A stretch of DNA of 64,000 nucleotides from Azomonas tarimensis. GTDB lineage: Bacteria; Pseudomonadota; Gammaproteobacteria; Pseudomonadales; Pseudomonadaceae. Below the pieces are notes generated by a model. That model saw only the letters and a list, made by a program, of their open reading frames with translations. It was not told where the DNA came from and made no database searches. Below are positions 47,001-60,907 of the stretch, in pieces (position 1 is the first letter of the stretch; every line of letters begins with the position of its first letter). The translations under genes were made by a program, and so were the position numbers. The stretch is taken from contig NZ_JBHRXZ010000002.1 in NCBI RefSeq assembly GCF_042648805.1, positions 124,001 through 188,000 on the forward strand. Direction: 5' to 3'.

Positions 47001-47490
47001 CAAGGGTGAGCAGCCGAACCTCGAACAGCCGCTCGGCGGCGGCGTGGAGATCAACCTGCGGGTGCCGGCATTGATCCCCGAGGACTACCTGCCCGACGTG
47101 CACGCGCGCCTGATCCTCTATAAACGCATCGCCTCTGCCGAAACCGAAGACGCCCTGAACGAGCTGCAGGTGGAAATGATCGATCGCTTCGGCCTGCTGC
47201 CGGAACCGGCCAAGCATCTGATGCGCCTGACACTGCTCAAACTGCAGGCCGAGAAGCTTGGAGTCGCCAAGATCGACGCCGGCCCCCAGGGGGGACGCAT
47301 CGAATTTGCCGCCAGCACCTGCGTCGATCCGCTGGTTCTGGTGAAGATGATCCAGGCACAGCCCAATCGCTATCGACTGGAAGGCGCTACCCTGTTCAAG
47401 ATTCAGGTTCCGATGGAACGCGCCGAAGACCGTTTCAACACCCTGGAGGCGCTGCTGGAGCGCCTGACTCCGGCAGACCGGGCGGGATGA
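44044..47490 (+). CDS. mfd: Transcription-repair coupling factor Mfd
   Basis: This 1148-residue translocase removes RNA polymerase stalled at DNA lesions and recruits UvrA. It has an N-terminal UvrB-like, ATPase-dead module (FPDWETLPYD), the RNA polymerase-interacting domain (about 460-530: GAPVVHIDHGVGRYLG), RecG-like motor domains with Walker A CGDVGFGKTEVAM (about 625) and DEEH box (about 727), the TRG motif region, and the C-terminal autoinhibitory domain. The start codon is GTG at 44044; the N-terminus MSVLRLPPLP matches P. aeruginosa. Full length. Confidence 0.97.
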   Translation: MSVLRLPPLPAASGKQHWGNLTGASLSLAIAEAASSATRFTLLLTPDSRSAERLQQELAFFAPALPVLHFPDWETLPYDVFSPHQDIISQRISALYELPGLRHGVLVVPIATALHRLAPVRFMLGSSLVLDVGQRLDVEEMRGRLEAAGYRFVDTVYEHGEFAVRGALIDLFPMGSELPYRIDLFDEEIETLRTFDPETQRSIDKVEAIRLLPAREFPLRKESVTGFRARFRERFDVDFRRCPIYQDLSTGITPAGIEYYLPLFFEETATLFDYLPQDTQVFSLPGIEQAAEQFWNDVRSRYEDRRYDPERPLVPPTELFLPVEDCFARLKQSPRVVVSSEDFEPGVGRERFAARPLPTLSIEAKATEPLGALRQFLDQYPGRVLFTAESAGRREVLLELLARLKIRPQEVDGWPAFLESQERLSITVASLDEGMLLEPVALIAETGLFGQRVMQRRRREKGREGGENVIKNLTELREGAPVVHIDHGVGRYLGLTTLEVEGQAAEFLMLEYAEEAKLYVPVASLHLIARYTGSDDALAPLHRLGSEQWQKAKRKAAEQVRDVAAELLDIYARRAARKGFAFGDPAADYETFSAGFPFEETVDQQNAIEAVRADMLSSKPMDRLVCGDVGFGKTEVAMRAAFIAAHGGRQVAVLVPTTLLAQQHYNSFRDRFADWPVKVEVMSRFKSAKDIEQAMAALADGKIDIVIGTHKLLQSDVRFSNLGLVIIDEEHRFGVRHKEQLKALRSEVDILTLTATPIPRTLNMAVAGMRDLSIIATPPARRLSVRTFVMEQQNAVIKEALLRELLRGGQVYYLHNEVKTIEKTARELADLVPEARIAVGHGQMRERELEQVMSDFYHKRFNVLVASTIIETGIDVPSANTIIIERADKFGLAQLHQLRGRVGRSHHQAYAYLLTPPRKQMTEDAQKRLEAIAGAQDLGAGFILATHDLEIRGAGELLGEGQSGQIQAVGFTLYMEMLERAVKAIRKGEQPNLEQPLGGGVEINLRVPALIPEDYLPDVHARLILYKRIASAETEDALNELQVEMIDRFGLLPEPAKHLMRLTLLKLQAEKLGVAKIDAGPQGGRIEFAASTCVDPLVLVKMIQAQPNRYRLEGATLFKIQVPMERAEDRFNTLEALLERLTPADRAG

Positions 47491-47556
47491 GCAACCCGCA
47501 GGATCTTCCGCGGCGGGGCTCGTCCGCGACGACCTGCCCCCTGACAGGAGCCCGCC

Positions 47557-51658
<4,102 letters not shown>

Positions 51659-51667
51659 GGGAAATCC

Positions 51668-52198
51668 TTAAGCGATGGCGGCCTGCGCCCATTCGGCACA
51701 GGCCGCTTCGTCAATGCGCACGGGGCAGTGTGGCGGTACCAGGGGAAAGAGCCGCAGCAGGTCGGCGTTGCGCAGCCGCAGGCAGCCGTGGGAGCGGGGC
51801 TCGCCCATGGGCTCGAGGTCCGGCGTGCCGTGCAGGTAGATATAGCGGCGAAAGGTGTCCACCTCGCCAAGGCGATTCATCCCAGGCTCGCAGCCGCTGA
51901 GCCACAGGATCCGGGTGAGGATCCAGTCGCGGCCGGGAAACTGCTCGTGCAACGCCGGCGTCCAGATTTCACCGGTGAAGCGCCGGCCGCGCAACACCGC
52001 ACCCTCCGGCAGTCCATCGCCGATTCGCGCCCGCACCTGATGCAGACCGCGCGGGGTACGACCTGAACCGTTGCGCTCGCCCGCTCCGTTGGCGGCGGAA
52101 GACACGGGCATGCGCAACCGCAATTCGTCGGCGACGAAGCCGTAGAGCTGCTGATCGGCAAGGGAGACATGGATGAAGTCGAGTGGAGTCATCGGCAT
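51668..52198 (-). CDS. L,D-transpeptidase (YkuD domain)
   Basis: This 176-residue protein is a single YkuD domain. The active-site signature is [20 protein letters not shown], with His123, His137, catalytic Cys139 and Arg141. YkuD enzymes make 3-3 cross-links in peptidoglycan or attach lipoproteins. No signal peptide is seen, which is odd for an enzyme of the cell wall; a cytoplasmic role on recycling intermediates, together with NagZ, is possible. It is divergent from lexA. In P. aeruginosa the psrA regulator lies between nagZ and lexA instead. Confidence 0.88.
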   Translation of the reverse strand: MPMTPLDFIHVSLADQQLYGFVADELRLRMPVSSAANGAGERNGSGRTPRGLHQVRARIGDGLPEGAVLRGRRFTGEIWTPALHEQFPGRDWILTRILWLSGCEPGMNRLGEVDTFRRYIYLHGTPDLEPMGEPRSHGCLRLRNADLLRLFPLVPPHCPVRIDEAACAEWAQAAIA

Positions 52199-52266
52199 AG
52201 CTTAGCCGATCAGTGCCCCGGAGTGGCGTTCCACCCCGTTCGTCGAGGGACTGGGCAACCGCTCGA

Positions 52267-52294
52267 TTGCCAACCCGCTCACACTGTATATAAT
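52267..52294 (+). promoter_or_regulatory. lexA promoter
   Basis: TTGCCA and a perfect TATAAT are spaced 16 bases apart. The -10 lies inside the first LexA box, as expected for an autorepressed gene. Confidence 0.75.
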
Positions 52295-52318
52295 CCCAGC
52301 ACCTGTATAGAAAACCAG
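52284..52318 (+). promoter_or_regulatory. Two tandem LexA (SOS) boxes
   Basis: CTG-N10-CAG occurs at 52284-52299 and again at 52303-52318. Both have an AT-rich TATA centre typical of LexA sites. They precede the lexA start by ten bases and would control lexA-sulA. Confidence 0.9.
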
Positions 52319-52327
52319 AAGACAGCC

Positions 52328-52927
52328 ATGATCAAGCTGACGCCTCGCCAGACCGAAATCCTCGAGTTCATCAAGCGTTGCCTTGAAGAGAACGGCTTTC
52401 CCCCCACCCGGGCGGAGATCGCCCAGGAGCTCGGTTTCAAATCGCCCAACGCCGCCGAGGATCATCTCAAGGCACTGGCCCGCAAGGGCGCGATCGAAAT
52501 GACCCCTGGTGCGTCACGGGGCATTCGCATACCCGAGCAGCGGCAGGACACCGGTCTGCCCGTGATCGGCCGGGTCGCCGCCGGAGCGCCGATTCTTGCG
52601 CAACAGCACATCGAGCAATGCTGCCAGATCGACCCGGCGCTATTTCATCCCCGCGCGGACTTCTTACTGAGGGTCCAGGGCGTGAGCATGAAGGACATCG
52701 GCATTCTCGACGGCGACCTGCTGGCCGTACATGCCACGCGCGAGGCCCGTAACGGCCAGGTGGTGGTCGCCCGGCTGGACGACGAAGTGACCGTCAAGCG
52801 CTTCAAGCGCGAGGGAGACCGGGTCTGGTTACTGGCGGAAAATCCTGAGTTCGCACCCATCGAAGTCGATCTGCAGACCCAGCCGCTGATCATTGAGGGC
52901 TTGAGCGTCGGCGTCATCCGTCGCTAG
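52328..52927 (+). CDS. lexA: SOS repressor LexA
   Basis: This 199-residue repressor has a winged helix-turn-helix at 1-70 ([26 protein letters not shown], here RAEIAQELG and [10 protein letters not shown]). The self-cleavage site is Ala85-Gly86, and the catalytic dyad is Ser120 (GVSMKDIG) and Lys157 (TVKRFK). RecA-ssDNA triggers its cleavage and derepresses the SOS regulon. The ATG at 52328 (MIKLTPRQ) is the family start. It is followed by sulA after eight bases, forming the classic Pseudomonas lexA-sulA operon. Confidence 0.97.
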   Translation: MIKLTPRQTEILEFIKRCLEENGFPPTRAEIAQELGFKSPNAAEDHLKALARKGAIEMTPGASRGIRIPEQRQDTGLPVIGRVAAGAPILAQQHIEQCCQIDPALFHPRADFLLRVQGVSMKDIGILDGDLLAVHATREARNGQVVVARLDDEVTVKRFKREGDRVWLLAENPEFAPIEVDLQTQPLIIEGLSVGVIRR

Positions 52928-52935
52928 GAGAAAGC

Positions 52936-53403
52936 ATGCACCATCAACCCCCTGCTCCGGAAACCAGGCGCTTGCCTTTTGCAGGCCTCTTCGCCCAGCA
53001 GATGCTGCCCTTCCAGCCCAGCGTCAAGTCACACGCACGCCCTCTGACCAACCTCAGCGAGTTGAGCCTGAGCGGTGATGGCGGACATTGCGAGCTGCTG
53101 CTAGCCAGCATGCTGCGACCGCTCAGCGAAGCGACCGACAGCCGCTGGCTGACCCTGATCGCACCGCCGGCCCCCATTTGCAGGCAGTGGCTGCGCGAGA
53201 ACGGCCTGAACTGCGAGCGCATCCTGCTGATACAGCCGAAGGGCGAACAGACGGTAATAGGACTGGCGTGCCGAGCCCTGAGCGCAGGCTGCAGTCACAC
53301 GGTGGTCAGCTGGCTGGATGAAATTGACGCGGGTGCCCGGATGAAACTCCAGGCGGCGGGGCAGTCGGGTCAAGCGCAGAGTCTGAACGTACGCCTGGGG
53401 TGA
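52936..53403 (+). CDS. sulA: SOS cell-division inhibitor SulA
   Basis: This 155-residue protein blocks FtsZ polymerisation after DNA damage. The RecA-like core is recognisable (RWLTLIAPPAPICRQWLRENGL in parts: WLTLIAPPA and RQWLRENGL). It has the conserved LLIQPKGE segment and the SHTVVSWLDE strand. It follows lexA in the same orientation and is under the two LexA boxes. Length agrees with P. aeruginosa PA3008. A C-terminal tail for protease recognition is not obvious. Confidence 0.92.
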   Translation: MHHQPPAPETRRLPFAGLFAQQMLPFQPSVKSHARPLTNLSELSLSGDGGHCELLLASMLRPLSEATDSRWLTLIAPPAPICRQWLRENGLNCERILLIQPKGEQTVIGLACRALSAGCSHTVVSWLDEIDAGARMKLQAAGQSGQAQSLNVRLG

Positions 53404-53419
53404 GCAGGCAGACTACGCG

Positions 53420-53668
53420 TCAATGAAGCACGCGCGGCGCCTGCTCCTCGTCTTCATCGTAGAGGTCATAGTCACCCTCGACCATGCGGCCAGCCATCTG
53501 CACCCCTACGTTGAACATCGCCTTGGCGACTTCGACATGCTGCCCGTGGAGGAACTCCTTGGCCGGGTCGGCAAAATCGAGGGTAACCAAGACCTCTTCA
53601 TCTTCGGCGCGACGCAATACGATACGCCCGTCCGGCAGTTCTACAATTTCCAAAAATGACGTGGGCAT
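53420..53668 (-). CDS. Conserved hypothetical protein, 82 aa (PA3009-like)
   Basis: A small acidic protein (MPTSFLEIVELPDGRIVLRR, later DYDLYDEDEEQAP). Its beta-rich N-terminal half and helical centre suggest a compact fold. No membrane helix or known motif. It is conserved between sulA and topA in Pseudomonas, as I recall, with unknown function. It converges on sulA with a 16-base gap. Confidence 0.82.
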   Translation of the reverse strand: MPTSFLEIVELPDGRIVLRRAEDEEVLVTLDFADPAKEFLHGQHVEVAKAMFNVGVQMAGRMVEGDYDLYDEDEEQAPRVLH

Positions 53669-53755
53669 GATCAGCTCTCCCGGTTGAGGCTTGCATTGTA
53701 ACAGCCGCCTAGCGCAGGAACAGGCTTTTGCAAATAATCCCTGCCGCCTGCAGGG

Positions 53756-54259
53756 CTACCACTCGGTCATGCTTTCACGAAAGCGCAGCACCAGGGCCTT
53801 GAGCTCGCCCCGCCACGCTTGCAGTTGCTCCAGGGTGAGCTCGGTCGGCTTCTCGTCGAGGCTGACGGCATCGATGATGGCCATGCCCGGATCCTGCTTG
53901 GCCTTGGCCGGAGCACGTGGCGGCTCGAACAACGCGTGGTAGTGCCTGAGCAGACCGGCAAGCCAGGAAGAAGGGCTTTCGGCCAACTCCAGCAGCTCGG
54001 CCAGTTCCGGCGTAGGATTGGCGTCCAGGACGGGGCGATTGAGGATCGCCTCGACCGTTCCGGCATCGGCCTGAGGCGTGCGGTAGAAGCCCGTGACCTC
54101 ATGACAAAGCCCGAGCATGGCCCCATAGAGGTGGAAAAGGCATGCCTCCTGCTCGGCCTGGATCCGTCCTGGCACCCCGCCCGACGCTGCCCAGGCGTCC
54201 AGCGCCAGGCCGGCAAAAAAGATCTTCTGGTTGGTGCGGGTGTAGCGCTCTTGGGCCAT
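53756..54259 (-). CDS. Conserved hypothetical protein, 167 aa (DUF6586/PA3010-like)
   Basis: A largely helical soluble protein (QERYTRTNQKIFFAGLAL at the start; LTLEQLQAWRGELKALVLRFRESM at the end, in parts). It is conserved between topA and the 82-aa gene in Pseudomonas. There are no catalytic motifs that I can see. It is downstream of topA on the same strand with 107 bases between. Confidence 0.8.
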   Translation of the reverse strand: MAQERYTRTNQKIFFAGLALDAWAASGGVPGRIQAEQEACLFHLYGAMLGLCHEVTGFYRTPQADAGTVEAILNRPVLDANPTPELAELLELAESPSSWLAGLLRHYHALFEPPRAPAKAKQDPGMAIIDAVSLDEKPTELTLEQLQAWRGELKALVLRFRESMTEW

Positions 54260-54366
54260 GGCGGACTCCGGGTGGTCAGCGTTTCAGTAGCAGTGTGCAG
54301 CGCGGGCCGGGCAAATCAAGCCTGGCAGGCCGGACGGCCCTTGTCCCGATCTACCCTTAACTGCCG

Positions 54367-56979
54367 TCAGGCCTGGCTCTTGTCGGTCACAGTCCACTTG
54401 CCGCCATCGTAGAAGGCTTTCCAACCACTCGGCTTGCCGTCCACCTCGGACTGTACGTACTGCTCCTTGGTCTTTCGACTGAAGCGGATCACCGCCGGAC
54501 GCCTCTGAGGATCCTGCTGAGGCGCCTCGAGCAGGAAATGGTACTTGGGGTCGATCTCGTCACGATGGGGGATAAGCTCACTGACCAGCGGCGCGCGGGT
54601 TTCCCGGTTCTTGGGAAACTTGCTCGCTGCCAGGAACAGCCCCGAGGCACCGTCACGCAGGATGTAGGTGTCATCCACCTTCTCGCACTTGAGCTCCGGC
54701 ATCGGCACCGCGTCCATCTTCGGCGGAGCGGGCTCGCCGTTTTTCAGCAATTTGCGGGTGTTCTTGCACTCGGCGTTGGTGCAGCCGAAGAACTTGCCGA
54801 AACGACCGGTCTTCAGTTGCATCTGACTACCGCACTTGTCGCATTCCAGGCTCGGCCCCTCGTAGCCCTTGATACGGAACTGCCCTTCCTCGACCTCATA
54901 GCCGGCGCAGTCGGGGTTGTTGCCGCAGATGTGCAGCTTGCGGTTCTCGTCGACCAGGTAAGCGTCCATGGCCGCCGCGCAGATCGGACAGCGGCGCTTG
55001 CCCAGCAGCACCATGGACTCCGACTCGCCTTCGTCGTCGGCGGCGATCTCGTCTCCGGGAATCAGATTGACCGTGGACTTGCAGCGCTCCTTGGGCGGCA
55101 GGCTGTAGCCGGAGCAACCCAGAAACACGCCGGTCGATGCCGTGCGAATCATCATCGGCCGCCCGCAGACCTTGCAGGGAATATCGGTCAGCGTCGGCTG
55201 GTTGGCCCGCATGCCCTGTTCGGCCGAGTCGGAAGCAAGCTCCAGCTTGCTCTTGAAGTCGCCGTAAAACTCGTCCAGCAGGTGCTTCCAGTCGCGCTCA
55301 CCCTGGGCCACATCGTCCAGGTTTTCCTCCATGGAGGCAGTGAAACCGTAATCCATGAGGTTGTTGAAGCTTTCCGAAAGGCGCCCGGTGACGATCTCGC
55401 CCATCTTCTCGGCGTAGAAGCGCCGATTGTGCAGGGACACATAGCCACGATCCTGAATGGTCGAGATGATCGCGGCATAGGTGGACGGACGACCGATACC
55501 ACGCTTTTCCATCTCCTTGACCAGGCTGGCCTCGGAGAAGCGTGCCGGCGGCTTGGTGAAGTGCTGACTGGGGTCGAGGGCAAGCAGGCTCATCGCCTCA
55601 CCCTGCTTCATCTCCGGCAATACGTCGTCGTCACCGCTCTTGCTCTGCTGCGGCATGACCCGGGTATAACCGTCGAATTTGAGGATGCGGCCCTTGGCAC
55701 GCAGTTCGAATTCGCCCGCACTGACCGTGACGCTGGTCGAGAGGTACTGCGCCGGAGGCATCTGGCAGGCCACGAACTGACGCCAGATCAGCTCGTACAG
55801 TCGCTCGGCATCGCGCTCCATGCCAGACAGCTGCCCCGGACGCACCTTGACGTCAGAGGGTCGAATGGCTTCGTGGGCTTCCTGCGCGCCTTCCTTGCTC
55901 GAATAGAAGTTCGGCTTTTCCGGCAGGTACTCAGTACCGAATTCGTCCTCGATGAACCCTCGCGCCATGCCCAGGGCATCGCCCGAAAGATTGGTCGAGT
56001 CGGTACGCATGTAGGTGATGTAGCCCGCCTCATAGAGCCGCTGGGCCATCATCATGGTCTTTTTCACGCCGAAGCCCAGGCGGTTGCTCGCCGCCTGCTG
56101 CAGGGTCGAGGTGATGAATGGGGCTGAGGGCTTGCTGCTGGTGGGCTTGTCCTCGCGCTTGCTGACCTGATAGCTCGCGGCCTTGAGTTTCTCCAGTGCG
56201 GCAGTGGCCTGCGCCTCGTTCAGCGGCTTGAAGGCTTCCCCGTTTTGCCGGGCGACTTCAAAGCGCACCTTGGCTTTCTTGGCGGTACCCAGGTCGGCAT
56301 GGACCTCCCAATACTCCTCGGGAACAAAGGCGCGAATCTCACGCTCCCGCTCAACCACCAGCTTGACCGCCACCGACTGCACCCGGCCGGCAGAAAGACC
56401 GCGGGCGATCTTCTGCCAGAGCAGCGGCGAAACCATGTAGCCGACCACCCGATCCAGAAAGCGCCGTGCCTGTTGCGCGTTGACGCGATCGATGTCCAGA
56501 TCGCCAGGCTGGGCGAACGCCTCCTGAATCGCCTTCTTGGTGATCTCGTTGAACACCACGCGCTTGTAGCGCTGGTCATCGCCACCGATGGCCTCACGCA
56601 GGTGCCAGGCGATGGCCTCCCCTTCACGGTCCAAGTCGGTCGCAAGATAGATGGTATCGGCGTCCGCGGCCAGCCGGCGCAGCTCGTCGATGACCTTCTC
56701 CTTGCCCGGCAGGATCTCGTACTGGGCTTTCCAGCCATGCTCCGGGTCAACGCCCATTCGGGCGAACAGCTGGCGCTTGGCTTTCTCCTTGGGCGACAGC
56801 GCAGCGGTCTCGGCACTCGCCTTGCCCCGCTTCACCGGCTCCTTGCCGCTGGCTGCACCGCTGGTGGGAAGGTCGCGGATGTGGCCGATACTCGACTTCA
56901 CCACGTACTGGTTGCCCAGGTACTTGTTGATGGTCTTGGCCTTGGCCGGTGACTCCACGATTACCAGCGATTTACCCAT
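54367..56979 (-). CDS. topA: DNA topoisomerase I
   Basis: This 870-residue type IA topoisomerase relaxes negative supercoils. It has the Toprim domain ([30 protein letters not shown]), the active-site tyrosine in [15 protein letters not shown], and three or four C-terminal zinc ribbons ([25 protein letters not shown] with partner cysteines). The last ~150 residues are the Pseudomonas-type lysine-rich C-terminal domain. Length is normal. It is preceded by a gap with an AT-rich run (57034-57046) that may be its promoter. Confidence 0.97.
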   Translation of the reverse strand: MGKSLVIVESPAKAKTINKYLGNQYVVKSSIGHIRDLPTSGAASGKEPVKRGKASAETAALSPKEKAKRQLFARMGVDPEHGWKAQYEILPGKEKVIDELRRLAADADTIYLATDLDREGEAIAWHLREAIGGDDQRYKRVVFNEITKKAIQEAFAQPGDLDIDRVNAQQARRFLDRVVGYMVSPLLWQKIARGLSAGRVQSVAVKLVVEREREIRAFVPEEYWEVHADLGTAKKAKVRFEVARQNGEAFKPLNEAQATAALEKLKAASYQVSKREDKPTSSKPSAPFITSTLQQAASNRLGFGVKKTMMMAQRLYEAGYITYMRTDSTNLSGDALGMARGFIEDEFGTEYLPEKPNFYSSKEGAQEAHEAIRPSDVKVRPGQLSGMERDAERLYELIWRQFVACQMPPAQYLSTSVTVSAGEFELRAKGRILKFDGYTRVMPQQSKSGDDDVLPEMKQGEAMSLLALDPSQHFTKPPARFSEASLVKEMEKRGIGRPSTYAAIISTIQDRGYVSLHNRRFYAEKMGEIVTGRLSESFNNLMDYGFTASMEENLDDVAQGERDWKHLLDEFYGDFKSKLELASDSAEQGMRANQPTLTDIPCKVCGRPMMIRTASTGVFLGCSGYSLPPKERCKSTVNLIPGDEIAADDEGESESMVLLGKRRCPICAAAMDAYLVDENRKLHICGNNPDCAGYEVEEGQFRIKGYEGPSLECDKCGSQMQLKTGRFGKFFGCTNAECKNTRKLLKNGEPAPPKMDAVPMPELKCEKVDDTYILRDGASGLFLAASKFPKNRETRAPLVSELIPHRDEIDPKYHFLLEAPQQDPQRRPAVIRFSRKTKEQYVQSEVDGKPSGWKAFYDGGKWTVTDKSQA

Positions 56980-57098
56980 GGATTGGTGAATTCCTGAATC
57001 GAAGTGAGAGGGCGTGCTTGCCCAAAAGCCCCGCTATATATAGTGGCCGTGGAGGTCAGGTCAAGCAGGGATCCGGCGCGGGCGGCAGCGGCCAGGGC

Positions 57099-57326
57099 CT
57101 AGAATCGGCTCGGTTCCGCCTCGACAAGGGCAAAGCGCGGCACCACCTCGCCCTCCACTTCCACCGTCTCGGCGAACATGGCCAGGGGCCTGACCCAGAG
57201 GCCGAAATCGCCGTAAAGTGCCTGATAGAACACCAGGTCCTCCTCGGTTTCAGAGTGCCGCGCCACGGCAAATACGCGGTACTCGGGGCCCTTGTAATGG
57301 CGATAGCGCCCGGGTTGGATGTGCAT
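57099..57326 (-). CDS. DUF1653 protein, 75 aa
   Basis: MHIQPGRYRHYKGPEYRVF, then HSETEEDLVFYQALYG and WVRPLAMF, are the core of DUF1653. The fold is a small beta barrel related to SH3-like domains; function is unknown. The ATG at 57326 was chosen because the family begins there and GGTGGA precedes it by five bases. A longer frame to 57440 overlaps fadA. It matches PA3012 in location. Confidence 0.85.
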   Translation of the reverse strand: MHIQPGRYRHYKGPEYRVFAVARHSETEEDLVFYQALYGDFGLWVRPLAMFAETVEVEGEVVPRFALVEAEPSRF

Positions 57327-57366
57327 GCTGTCCACCTGTGTCGATAAGCCGCGACCCGACATTGGG

Positions 57367-58545
<1,179 letters not shown>

Positions 58546-60699
58546 TTATTTCTGCTCCTGGCCGTAGAAGCGCAGGCCGCGGACGGCCATTTCGCGCAGT
58601 TGGGCGGTCGGCCGGTATAGCGGACCATATTCGGCGTAGCGATCGGCCAAGGCGACGAATTCGGCGATGCCCATGGCTTCGATATAACGCAAGGCACCAC
58701 CACGGAAAGGCGGGAAGCCGATGCCATAGACCAACCCCATGTCCGCCTCGGCCGCGGTTTCGACGATGCCGTCCTCCAGGCAGCGCACGGTTTCCAGGCA
58801 CAGGGGAATCATCATCAGGTTGAGGATATCTTCGTCGGTCAGCTCGCGCTGCGCTGTGGCCACCGATTCCAGCAAGGGCTTCACCAGCGGATCTTCCACC
58901 CGCTTGGGCTTGCCACGCTTGTCGACTTCGTAGCGATAGAAGCCTGCGCCGCTCTTTTGCCCCAGGCGCTGCGCCTGATAGAGCGCATCGATGGCAGTGG
59001 GCCCCTCGTCCCTCATACGCTCGGGAAACCCTTCCACCATTACCGTGCGGGCGTGATGGGCGGTGTCGATGCCCACCACATCGAGCAGGTAGGCCGGCCC
59101 CATCGGCCAGCCGAAACGCTCCATGACCATATCGATCCGCTGGATATCCAGCCCTGCCGCCACCAGCCTGGCAAAGCCACCGAAATAGGGAAAGAGGATG
59201 CGATTGACCAGAAACCCCGGACAGTCATTGACCACGATCGGACTCTTGCCCAGCTTGCGGGCGTAGGCCACGGTGGTGGCGATCGCCGTTTCGCTGGTCT
59301 TCTCGCCGCGGACCACTTCCACCAGCGGCATCATGTGCACCGGATTGAAGAAGTGCATGCCGCAGAAATTTTCCGGGTGCTGCAGCGCTGCGGCCAGTTG
59401 ATTGATGGAAATGGTCGAGGTGTTCGAGGCGATGATGGCATCGGCACGGACGGCACGCTCGACCTCCGCCAGCACCTCGCGCTTGACCTTGGGATTCTCG
59501 ACGACTGCTTCGACGACGATATCGACCCCAGCGAAATCGCCGTAGGAAAGCGTCGGGCGGATGGCCCCCATGGCGCGGGCCATGTCTGCTGTGGTCATGT
59601 GCCCCTTCTCCATGCGCTTTTCCAACAACTTCGCCGCCTCCGACAGACCAAGCTGGAGCGCCGGCTCGCGAATGTCCTTCATCAGAATGGGGATGCCTTT
59701 GCTCGCCGACTGGTAGGCAATCCCGCCGCCCATGATGCCGGCACCAAGCACTGCGGCCTGGTCGATCGGCAAGGCGGCTCGCTCGAGCTCCCTGGCCTTG
59801 CGCTTGAGCGCCTGGTCGTTGAGAAACAAACCCACCAGGCAGGCGGCGACCGGGCTCCGGGCCAGCCGGGCAAAGCCTTCGGCTTCCACCGCGAGCGCCT
59901 TGTCGCGGGCCATGCCAGCGGCCTTCTGCATGCTTTTCACCGCTGCCAGCGGCGCCGGATAATGCGGCCCGGCCTGGCCAGCAACCACTGCCTTGCAGCT
60001 CTCGAAGGCCATCATCTGCTCGATCTGGTTGAGCTTGAGCCGCTGCAGCTTTGGCTTTCGCCTCGCCTGGTGATCCAGCTCGCCGGAAATCGCGCGAGCC
60101 AGCAGATCCAGCGCGGCCTTCTCGAGCAACGCGGCAGGCACCACAACGTCGACCGCGCCGACCTTCATCGCCGCCTCCGCGCTGTGCTCCTTGCCCGCGG
60201 CCATCCACTCCACCGCATTGTCGACGCCGATCAGTCGCGGCAGGCGCACGGTCCCGCCCCAGCCGGGATAGATGCCCAGCTTCACTTCCGGCAAACCGAC
60301 CCTGGCACCCTCGGCCATCACGCGGAAATCACAGGCCAGGCAGATCTCGAAGCCGCCGCCGAGCGCCAGCCCGTTGATCGCCACCACCGAAGGCACCGGC
60401 AGGTCTTCGAGGTCACAGAAGATCCGATTGACGCTCAGGGTGCTCTCCTGAAGCTGCTCTTCCGGGAGACTGAAGGCATCGAGAAACTCGGTGATGTCCG
60501 CGCCCACCACGAAGTTGTCCTTGGCGCTGGTGAGCAGAACGCCACGCAAGCCGGCATCGCCACGCAGCGTCTCGACCGCCTGGCGCAACTCCTCGAGCAC
60601 CTGACGTCCAAAGGTATTGACCGACTCGCCCGGCAGATCGAAACAAAGCTCGACGATGCCGTTGCCCCGGGCAATGGTCTTGATGGCTTGGTGACTCAT
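58546..60699 (-). CDS. fadB: Fatty acid oxidation complex subunit alpha FadB
   Basis: This 717-residue multifunctional protein has an N-terminal enoyl-CoA hydratase/isomerase (about 1-190; oxyanion loops [12 protein letters not shown] and [15 protein letters not shown]) and a C-terminal 3-hydroxyacyl-CoA dehydrogenase (about 310-717; NAD loop [13 protein letters not shown], catalytic His in [16 protein letters not shown]). The ATG at 60699 (MSHQAIKT) has GGAG nine bases upstream; the 33 upstream residues are not conserved. First gene of fadBA. I looked for a palindromic PsrA-type operator upstream and did not find one. Confidence 0.96.
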   Translation of the reverse strand: MSHQAIKTIARGNGIVELCFDLPGESVNTFGRQVLEELRQAVETLRGDAGLRGVLLTSAKDNFVVGADITEFLDAFSLPEEQLQESTLSVNRIFCDLEDLPVPSVVAINGLALGGGFEICLACDFRVMAEGARVGLPEVKLGIYPGWGGTVRLPRLIGVDNAVEWMAAGKEHSAEAAMKVGAVDVVVPAALLEKAALDLLARAISGELDHQARRKPKLQRLKLNQIEQMMAFESCKAVVAGQAGPHYPAPLAAVKSMQKAAGMARDKALAVEAEGFARLARSPVAACLVGLFLNDQALKRKARELERAALPIDQAAVLGAGIMGGGIAYQSASKGIPILMKDIREPALQLGLSEAAKLLEKRMEKGHMTTADMARAMGAIRPTLSYGDFAGVDIVVEAVVENPKVKREVLAEVERAVRADAIIASNTSTISINQLAAALQHPENFCGMHFFNPVHMMPLVEVVRGEKTSETAIATTVAYARKLGKSPIVVNDCPGFLVNRILFPYFGGFARLVAAGLDIQRIDMVMERFGWPMGPAYLLDVVGIDTAHHARTVMVEGFPERMRDEGPTAIDALYQAQRLGQKSGAGFYRYEVDKRGKPKRVEDPLVKPLLESVATAQRELTDEDILNLMMIPLCLETVRCLEDGIVETAAEADMGLVYGIGFPPFRGGALRYIEAMGIAEFVALADRYAEYGPLYRPTAQLREMAVRGLRFYGQEQK

Positions 60700-60907
60700 C
60701 AAACGGATCTCCAGAATGGATGCCCAGCGGCAGTGCCGTCGGACGACGGGCTGAATCGGGTCAAGGATAGTCACGGCTGGCCCATGTATGCACAGCATAG
60801 CCGGCCCGGTCGCGCCGGGAGATTGACGAATACGCGCAATGCCGCCTTACACTCAGCCGCGCCCGGTGGATCAGCCGCTGGCTCACGCATCCCAGCCTGG
60901 AGTTCAA

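Noticed and set aside
54538..56127. 529-codon frame antisense to topA
   Set aside because: Shadow of the topA coding strand, without recognisable content.
60700..60907. PsrA-type palindrome before fadB
   Set aside because: Only a half-site-like CAAAC was seen, without the inverted GTTTG arm.
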